NCBI GenBank assembly: GCA_016715465.1
Contig: JADKAA010000025.1
Span: 1 to 18,051 of the forward strand
From: Saprospiraceae bacterium
Lineage (GTDB): Bacteria; Bacteroidota; Bacteroidia; Chitinophagales; Saprospiraceae
Direction of reading: 5' to 3'
DNA length: 18,051 nt
Shown here: piece by piece, positions 9,352 to 16,249 of the stretch
Numbering within the stretch: the stretch's first letter is position 1
How the letters are laid out: each line of letters starts with the position of its first letter
Notes under the pieces: model-generated
Database searches by the model: none
What the model saw: only the letters and a program-made list of their open reading frames with translations
What the model was told of the DNA's origin: nothing
Position numbers and translations under genes: made by a program

Positions 9352-9929
9352 TTAGAGGGGTGCAAAGTATTTTTCTTCGACCAGCTGACAAATGATATGC
9401 CCGATAGTAATATGACTTTCCTGAATTCTTGGTGTATCAGCGGATGGGACATTTATCAGATAATCGCTGATGGCTTTCATCTGTCCGCCGGTAATACCGG
9501 TGAAGGCGACAGTTATGATCCCTTTATCCTTTGCTACTTCAAATGCTTTAATGATGTTACCGGAATTCCCTGACGTAGAAAGCCCGATCAATACATCACC
9601 CGTTTCACCAATACCGTCTATCATTCGTGAATATACCACATCATACCCATAGTCATTGGCAACAGCCGTTAAATACGAAGTGTTACAATGCAACGCTTCA
9701 GCAGGCAACGCTTTCGTCAGTATAAAACGCCCCGAAAATTCTGCGGCGAGGTGCTGGGCATCAGCAGCACTTCCCCCCGTTACCGCAGAAATACACCCGG
9801 TCCCCATTTTTGAATGCATTGGTAACTACTCTCTACAACTCTTTCAATCGTTGCAATGAGCTCATTATTCTGCAGTATTTGCTGCTTTGTTTTTATTGAC
9901 GCTTCAATTATGCTTTTAATCTTTTCCAT
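9352..9929 (-). CDS. gmhA: Sedoheptulose 7-phosphate isomerase GmhA, frameshifted
   Basis: A SIS-domain isomerase that converts sedoheptulose 7-phosphate to D-glycero-D-manno-heptose 7-phosphate, the first step of heptose nucleotide synthesis. The start is ATG 9929 (MEKIKSIIEASIKTKQQIL). Two breaks near 9780-9830 separate the N-terminal helix, a short segment reading NAFKNGDRVYFCGNGG, and the main part GGSAADAQHLAAEFSGRF. Further hallmarks are LSTSGNSGN (phosphate-binding SIS loop), ANDYGYD, and ESHITIGHIICQLVE at the C-terminus. The corrected length of about 192 residues is normal for GmhA. It lies between hddA and the hddC-gmhB fusion, all in one direction. Confidence 0.92.
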
Positions 9930-9964
9930 AATTCCTAATTAACGAATTTACCAATACCGGCCAG

Positions 9965-10984
9965 CTATATAGTCCAAGTATTCAATCCATGTTCTGTAAA
10001 CTGGTAGTTCCTGACCTGCCCCCAATGTTCTCCAAACTTTTAATCACTTTGTATTTTGTATTGATGGGGCAATAAAGATCATGAATCCACCACTGCCTGC
10101 ACCGGATATCTTTCATCCGGTGGCGCCAGCTTTTTTGCCGTTTCGTATATTCTTCCATCCAAGGATTGCTTATCCCTTCTGCCATTTGTCGTTTTTGCAG
10201 AAAGTCATAATCGAGTATTTCACCAACTTCATTCCAGCCAAATGCCCTTTCAGCATTTCCTCTTTCATCATCCTGGCCTGCTCCTTCAGATGATGCATGG
10301 CTTCAAAGGATTTTTCTTTATTATCTGTAACGTTCTTGCTTTGTTTCCTGATGATCTCTGCCGATTCACGACTGGTGGAAGTGTAGTATATTACCAGGTT
10401 ATTTTCCAGTTCAAACAGATGTTGCGGCTTTACCCGCAACGGGTTAACGATCACTTTGTCATCTGCATAGAATTCCATAAAATTTACACTACCGAAAGTG
10501 GCCGCATACTGGACTTGGCTGCCACCAGCCAGGTTCAGGTCCCTCTTTCAATTTCATAGGCATAATGCGCCATATCATATTCCCCAACGGAAGCCTGAGC
10601 ATTTCTGCAAAGCCCCGATGATTGCTACTGCTAGAGTGGACGATGTCTCTATTCCTGAACCAGCAGGTGCATCCACATAGGTTGATAAACGAAAGTTCTG
10701 TTCTTTATCCCAAAATCTTTTGGATACGATTGTATTAATACCTTTTAACAGGTCAAGTGTGCCTGTGACAGGTAATTCTTTTGATCCAGTCAAATTCTTG
10801 TATCTCATTCCTGTCAATAGCTTCAAGTATGATCCTTATTCACGCTATCGGTTCAATAGTGGCGTTGGATAAAGAGAAAGAGTGGCATTTAAAATAGCTC
10901 CGCCATACAGGTCACTGTATGGCTTACATCCGTGCCGCCACCGGCTAATCCAATCCTTAAAGGGGCTTTACTTCTGTATATCAT
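9965..10984 (-). CDS. hddA: D-glycero-alpha-D-manno-heptose 7-phosphate kinase HddA, frameshifted
   Basis: A GHMP-family sugar kinase that phosphorylates heptose 7-phosphate at C1 in the GDP-heptose branch. The start, MIYRSKAPLRIGLAGGGTDV (10984), is typical of HddA. The ATP-binding GHMP motif reads DAPAGSGIETSSTL near 10650, where an invariant-looking glycine is replaced by Glu. Then come NFMEFYADDKVIVNPLR, VIYYTSTSRES, and a C-terminal GAGSGGFMIF with EHGLNTWTI before TAG at 9965-9967. At least six frameshifts are needed (near 10900, 10830, 10580, 10530, 10200, 10100 and 10015). The rebuilt length of about 340 residues fits HddA. The start lies 3 nt past the stop of the upstream GT4 gene. 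Confidence 0.87.
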
Positions 10985-10987
10985 TTG

Positions 10988-12122
10988 CTAACTGAGAAAT
11001 ATTGTACCGGCCATTGTGGCCCAGCTATATTTTTGTTTCTCATTGCGAAGATGCGGAATAAAATAATTTTCACCTAATTGGTAGAAGTTCAGGATACCCT
11101 CTGCAATCGCTGCGGGATTTGGTTCTACGACCAAACCAACTTTCTTATCAGGAACCAGTGAGGGTAATCCCCCTACGTTGGTGACGACCATTGGTTTTTC
11201 GAAATGATAGGCGAGGGGGGTTACACCGCTTTGCGTGGCATTACGATAAGGTTGTATCACTGCATCGGCTGCGCAGAGATAATATTTACTTCACTGTCAG
11301 GAATAAAATCTGTTTTTAAAATCAGCCGATCTTTTATACCCAATCTTTCAATCTGCTCCTGGTATTGTTTTGCATCCTCATAAAATTCCCCGCCACCAGC
11401 AGCCTTATTCCCGAATTCTTTATTCTCTCATTTGCCGCTGCTTCAAGCAGTAAATCCAGTCCTTTGTATTTGCGGATAAAACCAAAGAACAGAATTATTT
11501 TTTCATTTTCCGGAAGGCCGAGGTGTTTTCTTGCGTCAGCTTTTGAAATAATAGCTCCAAAATTATCGTACAATGGATGTGATACTAACTGAGCAGGTTT
11601 TGTCTTTCAAATATTCTTAAATCACTCATCACTTTTCGCTCATGGTGATAAATGCATCACAGCTTTTCAGGAAATATTTTGTGAAAGGCTTATCACCAAA
11701 CCTTTTTCGTGAGGTATCACATTATCTGCAATGCAAATGATCTTTGTGTGCCTGTTTTTTTAACTCGTCCTGAGAATTGTTCCCAGGGCGGGTCCCATAA
11801 AGGGAAGCCAGAAACGAACAATGACCAGGTCTGGTCTTTCTTTTAAGTTTATTACCAACACGGATCCAGTTGAATGGATTAACAGAGTTTATTGCTGCAG
11901 TGTATAGTAATACCTTCCGGGGCCGGTTCATCACTGTATTGGGTTTTGCCCGGAAACAAGAAGGAGGGATATTGTAATGAAAAGGAATAAATAGAACAAT
12001 CAAACCCCTGGTTATTGAATTCTTTTGCCAGCCGCTGGTTGAATGTAGCCAATCCACCCGCAACGGATGGCCAGAATCTATGATGACCACTTCCTTGTCA
12101 TACAACCCGGTTTTGGTTTCAT
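10988..12122 (-). CDS. GT4-type glycosyltransferase, frameshifted
   Basis: A retaining GT-B glycosyltransferase of about 375 residues when breaks are bridged. The N-terminus reads KVVIIDSGHPLRGGLATFNQ after frame correction near 12095 and 12055; then TKIICIADNVIPHEK, AFITMSEKVMSDL, IILFFGFIRKYKGLDLLLEA (GT4 donor-domain start), a segment near 11330 reading KDRLILKTDFIPDSEV, and PYRNATQSGVTPLAYHFEKP with VTNVGGLPSLV as the C-terminal nucleotide-sugar region. Two starts are possible: ATG 12122, which overlaps the GT2 stop as TAATG, or ATG 12101; I chose 12122 because the same overlap occurs between wzm and wzt. A TTG at 12105 opens a longer uncorrected frame and is less likely. The stop at 10988 is 3 nt before hddA. 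Confidence 0.8.
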
Positions 12123-13041
12123 TACAAGATAGGTATTGCGTAGGAGGAATTCCTGGAGATCAGTTCGCCAATAAACCCGCAAGAAATAACTGCATACCTA
12201 TAATGAGCGAAGTGAGTGCTAAATAAAACCCGGGCCTGTTGGTGAGTGCAAAACTGCTGTCTATAAATTTTGATACAATAAGATAAATGGAAATGCCCAG
12301 GCCCAACCAGGAAGAACAAAGAACCCCATAATCCAAAAAATGCATCGGTCGTTTGGAAAATTTGCCAACGAATGTGATGGAGAGAGTAAATCCAGAAACC
12401 GTTTACAAATCTTCTCCAGCCAAATTTTGACACGCCGTATTTCCTGGCCTTGTGCTCTACTACTTTTTCACCAACCTTCCTTCTTGAACCCGGCCCATTT
12501 AGCCAGTACCGGAATGTACCGGTGCATTTCACCGTATACTTCAATGCCTTTCACAACTTGGTTCTTATACGCCTTCAGTCCGCAATTAAAGTCGTGTAGC
12601 TTAATGCCCGATTTCTGCGGGTACAGCGTTGAAAACTTAGAAGGATATTTTTGGAGTGCATTATCGTAACGTTTTTCTTCCATCCGCTTACCATATCGTA
12701 GCCATCCTCTATAATCATTCTTCTCAGCCTCAGGGAATTTCATCCGGGCTGTCCTGGTAGGTCAGCATCCATTGTAATGACCACATCAACACTGGCTGCC
12801 CGGAAAGCTTCATTTAACCCGGCAGATTTGCCGTAGTTACGTTGAAACTTGATCCCTTTGATACCCGCATTTTGGGTCTCAGGTTTTCAATGACTTCCCA
12901 TGAATTAACACTGCTGCCGTCATCTACAAAAATGACCTCATAACGTAATGATTCTCCTTCATTACTTTTTTCTATCCATGCTGTTAATTCCGGCAGTGAT
13001 TCTGCTTCATCTATAAGTGGTATGACGATGGATAGGTCCAT
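12122..13041 (-). CDS. GT2 glycosyltransferase with C-terminal membrane helices (DPM1/GtrB-like), frameshifted
   Basis: The start MDLSIVIPLIDEAESL is the classic GT-A beginning; EVIFVDDGS follows, then a segment near 12830-12780 reading GKSAGLNEAF and ITMDADLQ (DxD-type metal motif) in shifted frames. FNCGLKAYKNQVVKGIEVYGEMHRY and HKARKYGVSKFGW match polyprenyl-phosphate glycosyltransferases of the DPM1/GtrB type. Two C-terminal hydrophobic segments (FFGLWGSLFFLVGLGISIYL and LIIGMQLFLAGF) would anchor it in the inner membrane. At least five breaks interrupt it. It starts 2 nt after the DUF4199 stop. It probably makes an undecaprenyl-phosphate-linked sugar or primes the glycan; the sugar is unknown. 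Confidence 0.82.
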
Positions 13042-13043
13042 GG

Positions 13044-13529
13044 TTAGTGTCTTCTTCTTGTTAATAGAACCGAAGCGACTGCTGTAACAGCTGCGCCAAG
13101 TATCAAATATCCGGAAAATTGAAGCGGATATATATCTTACCGGGTATTGTTTTTCACCCTTGCAACAGGTCTTCAATTTCGGTTGGAGTTTATCGTTCAG
13201 CTTAACCAGTTGTTCCCGTTGATAAGCGGCTTCCTGGGAGCAAACTCCGGGTGCAGTTGTATGAACACTGCCGTAAATGCCACCATAATAAGTGTGACTA
13301 CAATAAAACATTTAAATCCCTGGCTAAAAGTTCAGCAAATTTTCCGGTGAAGGCAGCAGATCGCCGGAAACTCAGCCAAGGTCCAGATGATACCTGCTCC
13401 GTAAACGATAAAAATCAGGTACTGTAACCGCGGATCAGCTGCTTCTTTTGCGTCAATAACCAGTGCAACCGCTATCATTAATACAGCAGTAATTAATCCT
13501 TTGATAGCAGGTGAAAGCCTTAACTGCAT
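13044..13529 (-). CDS. DUF4199-like small membrane protein, frameshifted
   Basis: About 165 residues across at least three breaks. The N-terminus MQLRLSPAIKGLITAVLMI is a hydrophobic helix, followed by LQYLIFIVYGAGIIWTL, then in shifted frames GKFAELFSQGFKCFIVVTLI and, at the end, VTAVASVLLTRRRH. Helix arrangement and SQGFK-FIVVTL match the DUF4199 family of Bacteroidota, whose function is not known. It reads through from the frame of the dihydroorotase-like gene upstream, so the two overlap or abut at 13520-13529. The stop is 2 nt before the GT2 start. The tight spacing suggests co-expression with the GT2. Confidence 0.68.
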
Positions 13530-14510
13530 GAATAATGATTTAGCTAATGATATTTTATCACCGTTGATGATACCAGCCACTTTACCGGTCAGTTCCCTGC
13601 CGATAAAAGGAGAGTTGGATGATTTTGATTTAATATTTTCTGGCAATACAGTCCATTTTACTGCCGGACTGAACAAAGTAAGTGTTGCAGGATTTCCTTC
13701 TTTAATGGAGGCCTGGTTTAAGCCGAATAAGATGATAAGGAGTGACGGAACAACTCACCGCCGTTCCGCTTTCTTTCCCTCTTTTAATGTACTCCAGCGA
13801 TTTTTAGTGCTTACCCCCCGGTGAAATGTAACCTTGATTCCCAGCGTAACAGGCCAGTTTGATATCCCTAGCTACAATCAATTCTTCTGCCATAACTGGT
13901 TTGCCGGGTAAACCCGGTTGATGGAGACAATCCCCTCATTCATTAATCCATGTGGATTAATGCTTTTTATCGTCAGGTAATTGTATCAGGATACCGTCGA
14001 AGGCTTTTACATATTATGATAACTTTTACTAAAAGTCCGGCAGACTGCACACAATTTATGCCGTCAGAAAAGGCGGCGGCACCGCTGGACTTCATATCGT
14101 GTTTCTGCCAGCTCTTTTCCTTCGGTGTTTTTAGTGATGGCACCTATTGGATGAATGTTGACCGGAAAGGATCTGCTTTTATGTTATGTATTCAACACCA
14201 GCCTTATTATGGATGGTGGGATTAGTATTCGGGATCACCATCCACATCTGTGTAGGGCCTGCCCCGCAGCAGCAGCACCTATCTCCAGGAGTTTCCTTGA
14301 ATTTCATAGCCAGGATCCGCAAAATTGGCAAACACATCAACCCATCCGGGAGAGACATGAAGCCCCTCTATCGCAATTTCTTTATCTGCTTTATCTGGTA
14401 AAGCAATACCTATTTAAAATGATTCCATTATCAATTAAAATATCTGCTGATTGTCCGTTAAAAGGAGAGGAGGGATCAACAATTTTGACAAGCTGAATGA
14501 GTAGCTTCAT
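13520..14510 (-). CDS. pyrC: Dihydroorotase-like protein (PyrC/AllB superfamily) with an internal deletion and many frameshifts
   Basis: Starting at ATG 14510 (MKLLIQLVKIVDPSSPFNGQ) the pieces read IEGLHVSPGWVDVFANFADPG, VNIHPIGAITKNTEGKELAE, AAFSDGIN, ILIQLPDDKSINPHGLMNEG, GLPGKPVMAEELIVARDIKLA, SLEYIKRGKESG and CSVTPYHL, then FGLNQASIKEG, TLTLFSPAVKWT and SPFIGRELTGKV. This order fits Bacteroidota dihydroorotases (about 415-425 residues; step 3 of pyrimidine synthesis). The HxH metal motif is degenerate, DVFAN standing where DLHVH is found in canonical enzymes. About 90 residues expected between PYHL and FGL are absent (junction 13723-13734). The 3' end is uncertain; TAA at 13520-13522 is the most plausible stop. 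It is the first gene of the cluster. Confidence 0.72.
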
Positions 14511-14517
14511 TAAGGGG

Positions 14518-14546
14518 CGAAGATAAAGCTTGTATTCGGTTCAGAA
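14518..14546 (-). promoter_or_regulatory. Weak candidate promoter for the glycan cluster
   Basis: Read on the minus strand, TTCTG (14546-14542) and TATCTTCG (14525-14518) are separated by 16 nt and lie just before the pyrC start. They resemble the Bacteroidota promoter (TTTG and TAnnTTTG) with mismatches in both boxes. A terminator ends just upstream at 14554, so a promoter is expected here. Confidence 0.25.
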
Positions 14547-14553
14547 AAAGGTA

Positions 14554-14575
14554 AAAGCCTGTGAGAACAGGCTTT
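14554..14575 (-). terminator. Intrinsic terminator after tRNA-Pro(CGG)
   Basis: AAAGCCTG (14554-14561) and CAGGCTTT (14568-14575), extended by one further pair, form a stem closed by a GAGA loop (TCTC on the minus strand). On the minus strand it is followed by TTTTACCTTTTTC. It lies 8 nt after the 3' end of the tRNA gene and separates it from the glycan cluster. Confidence 0.7.
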
Positions 14576-14583
14576 AAATTTAA

Positions 14584-14656
14584 TCGGGATGACTGGATTG
14601 GAAGCGGCGACCCTACGTCCCGAACGTAGTGCGCTACCGGGCTGCGCTTCATCCCG
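14584..14656 (-). tRNA. tRNA-Pro (anticodon CGG), with a damaged T arm
   Basis: The acceptor stem CGGGATG pairs fully with CATCCCG, with discriminator A. The D arm is GCGCAGCCCGGTAGCGC. The anticodon arm CTACG-TTCGGGA-CGTAG is perfect and gives anticodon CGG, for CCG codons. The T arm reads CCGC-TTCCAAT-CCAG instead of the expected CTGG-TTCGAAT-CCAG, and the gene is 73 nt, slightly short. This fits base errors in the sequence more than a dead gene. Confidence 0.85.
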
Positions 14657-14683
14657 AAATGATCAGCCGGTAAGCAAAATTAA

Positions 14684-14712
14684 AAAGACCCCTGAAATAA
14701 TCAGGAGTCTTT
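14684..14712 (-). terminator. Strong intrinsic terminator between the two tRNA genes
   Basis: Twelve positions (14684-14695) pair with 14701-14712 with one A-C mismatch around a 5-nt loop. On the minus strand the stem is followed by a T-rich tract. A-runs and T-runs on both sides make it look bidirectional. It sits 8 nt past the 3' end of the tRNA at 14720-14794. Confidence 0.75.
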
Positions 14713-14719
14713 AAAAATG

Positions 14720-14794
14720 TCAGGACGGCTAGATTCGAAACTAGCGACCCCTTGCACCCCGTACAAGTGCGCTACCAGGCTGCCTTACGTCCCG
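14720..14794 (-). tRNA. tRNA-Pro (anticodon GGG)
   Basis: The acceptor stem CGGGACG pairs with CGTCCTG (one G-T), discriminator A. The anticodon arm CTTGT-ACGGGGT-GCAAG gives anticodon GGG. Position 33 is C where U is nearly universal. The D arm reads AAGGCAGCCTGGTAGCGC where GCGC is expected at the left. The T loop has an extra T (GCTAG-TTTCGAAT-CTAGC). These small departures resemble the base errors seen across the window. It has a good promoter just upstream. Confidence 0.82.
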
Positions 14795-14808
14795 AACAAA
14801 CCGGGCTG

Positions 14809-14845
14809 CAAATGTAAAGCTAATTAGCTAATCAGCGAAACGAAA
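14809..14845 (-). promoter_or_regulatory. Bacteroidota-type promoter for tRNA-Pro(GGG)
   Basis: On the minus strand TACATTTG (14816-14809) fits the TAnnTTTG -7 box exactly. TTTCG (14840-14836, repeated at 14845-14841) stands 19 nt upstream, a fair match to the -33 TTTG box. Initiation would fall about 5-8 nt before the tRNA 5' end at 14794. The spacer contains a perfect 12-bp palindrome, AGCTAATTAGCT (14818-14829). Confidence 0.6.
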
Positions 14846-14916
14846 CTGCCTTGTCTTTATAGAGAAAACCCGGTAAGGTTTTTTAAAATTCATTAGTAAG
14901 GTGGTAAAATTATGCT

Positions 14917-14935
14917 TACTTTGTAACACAAAGTA
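14917..14935 (+). promoter_or_regulatory. 8-bp inverted repeat overlapping a TACTTTG box, upstream of the small membrane gene
   Basis: TACTTTGT (14917-14924), AAC, ACAAAGTA (14928-14935) is a perfect inverted repeat. Its left arm resembles a -7 box for the gene at 14986, though I see no matching -33 element. It is followed by CTTTTTATTAATTTTT, so it could also be a short hairpin or an operator. The rest of 14846-14985 is AT-rich without a gene. Confidence 0.3.
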
Positions 14936-14985
14936 CTTTTTATTAATTTTTAAACAGGTTTTGAAAAATTTAAAGAGAAATATTT

Positions 14986-15289
14986 ATGGATAGAAAATCA
15001 AATGTTACGAATATCATCAGCTGGTTATTCGGAATAGTCGTTGTTGCCATCGGCCTGGTAAATTTGTTTAAGGGAAACGACACGGGTTTTGGAGTGTTCC
15101 TGCGCCTTCTTTCTTTGGTTTTACTTTCTTCCGGTAAATGCCATACTCCGGAAACTGACAGGTTTTATCAATCCCTAAATTGGGAATAGTAAAAATCGTT
15201 TTGGGCATTTTCATTCTCTGGAGTTTCGTTAAGGGGTGGGTAGGGTGTTTACTAAGATAGAATTGATGATGAATAGTTTCCGGGATTGA
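14986..15289 (+). CDS. Small conserved-looking membrane protein, frameshifted
   Basis: The start is MDRKSNVTNIISWLFGIVVV, with a first membrane segment at about residues 10-28. The open frame appears to end at 15189, but after shifts near 15122 and 15175 the sequence continues with PVNAILRKLTG, then GIVKIVLGIFILWSFV (a further membrane segment), and after another near 15240 ends FTKIELMMNSFRD with TGA at 15287-15289. The whole is about 100 residues with three hydrophobic stretches. It resembles small membrane proteins of unknown function I associate with Bacteroidota. It stands alone, divergent from the tRNA genes and convergent with the DUF4256 gene. Confidence 0.6.
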
Positions 15290-15310
15290 CCTTTATTACT
15301 AAGGCTCTAC

Positions 15311-15498
15311 CCAAAGGGCATTAAGTTTTTACACTGAGGACAAAAGCGTTTTTCAAATTGATGCTTTGATAAATTATAGAAGTTGAAGCTTCCTCAGTAT
15401 TCTTAGTGATGTCAATTCACTCTGTGTACTCTGTGGTTGATCACTCACACACTTTTCTAAAGACAAACCACACCACAAAGGGCACTAAGTTTTTACAC
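15311..15498. repeat. Intergenic repeat cluster: direct copies and nested inverted arms
   Basis: Two near-identical direct copies of about 24 nt lie at 15311-15334 and 15474-15498, sharing AAAGGGCA and TAAGTTTTTACAC. Between them, CTTAGTG (15402-15408) pairs with CACTAAG (15483-15489), and TGTGGTT (15432-15438) with AACCACA (15466-15472), making a nested imperfect hairpin. Bacteroidota intergenic regions often contain GTGGTT/ACCACAAAG-type repeats, and this fits that style. No coding sequence is seen in 15290-15600. Confidence 0.55.
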
Positions 15499-15600
15499 AG
15501 CATTCACAGCCCCGGGTTTAGCATTTTATACTTCCTGTTCCTCAAGTAGAAGCCTGTACAGGTTTAATTTTATAAGCAAGCAAACCCAGGAAAACTAAAT

Positions 15601-16167
15601 TTAAACCCATAACGAACCACGGAATCCCCTTGCGGCATAATATGACGACTCTGCACCGTTGTGATAGGTGAAGACTGTGGCATAACGACGGTCACAAGGA
15701 GGAACCGCCGAGTTTGCGCGTATGTTGTCCGGTGTTTTTATCCGGCTGGAGGGTTTTTAGATCAAATTCGCCGAACTGTTGCAGGGCCCGGTATTCCTCT
15801 TCGGATAATAGTTCAATGCCCATCTCCGCTGCCATGCCCATGGCGCTGTGTTTAGGTTTGTTTTCTTTTCAGGATGCCAGCGCTGCGGCATCAAAAACAA
15901 ATACTTCTGCGGCCAGCAGGACTTTCTGCTGAACAATCATAAAAAATACTCACTGATTTTTATTCCCGGTAACTATCGGACCTACATCCGGTTCGCCACC
16001 GGATGTTTTCCATTCTGCAGTGACCACAGTTTTTCGGGTTGGCCTCCAACTTTGATTGTACTTTGGACCGTTCTATGCCTTTGTGGCGATCTGTTTTTCT
16101 CAAAACGGTTTTTAAGGTACTGAGCGGTTCTGGGATTGAGCTGCTGATAATTTCTTTTAGTACTCAT
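15601..16167 (-). CDS. DUF4256-family protein, frameshifted
   Basis: About 188 residues, the normal size for DUF4256. The start MSTKRNYQQLNPRTAQYLKN leads to NRFEKN and, in shifted frames, KLWSLQNMEKTGGEPDV, FFYDCSAESPAG, MGMAAEMGIELLSEEEYRAL, FGEFDLKTSSW, NIRKLGGAV, CDRRYATVFTYHNGAESYY and AARGFRGSLWV before TAA at 15601-15603. At least four breaks interrupt it. No signal peptide is visible, so it should be cytoplasmic. DUF4256 has no known activity that I can name. A terminator hairpin at 16221-16244 separates it from the AsmA-like gene upstream, so it is probably transcribed alone. Confidence 0.8.
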
Positions 16168-16220
16168 ACTTCAATAGAGAATTCGGTTGATTGGTTGAAA
16201 TAAAATTACTTTATTTCCTG

Positions 16221-16244
16221 CTCCTGTTAATAAAGAAACAGGAG
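16221..16244 (-). terminator. Intrinsic terminator downstream of the AsmA-like gene
   Basis: CTCCTGTT (16221-16228) and AACAGGAG (16237-16244) form a perfect 8-bp stem with an 8-nt AT-rich loop. On the minus strand it follows the likely end of the AsmA-like gene and is followed by AT-rich sequence, though without a clean T-run. Confidence 0.5.
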
Positions 16245-16249
16245 AGAAG

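Noticed and set aside
11722..12105. A separate 127-residue protein starting at TTG 12105
   Set aside because: Its beginning matches the GT4 N-terminus, but the conserved sequence then continues in other frames; it is a frameshifted part of the GT4 gene.
9982..16123. Numerous plus-strand open frames of 60-110 codons
   Set aside because: They are shadows of the minus-strand hddA, GT, pyrC and DUF4256 genes; their translations lack motifs while the minus strand gives recognisable conserved sequence.
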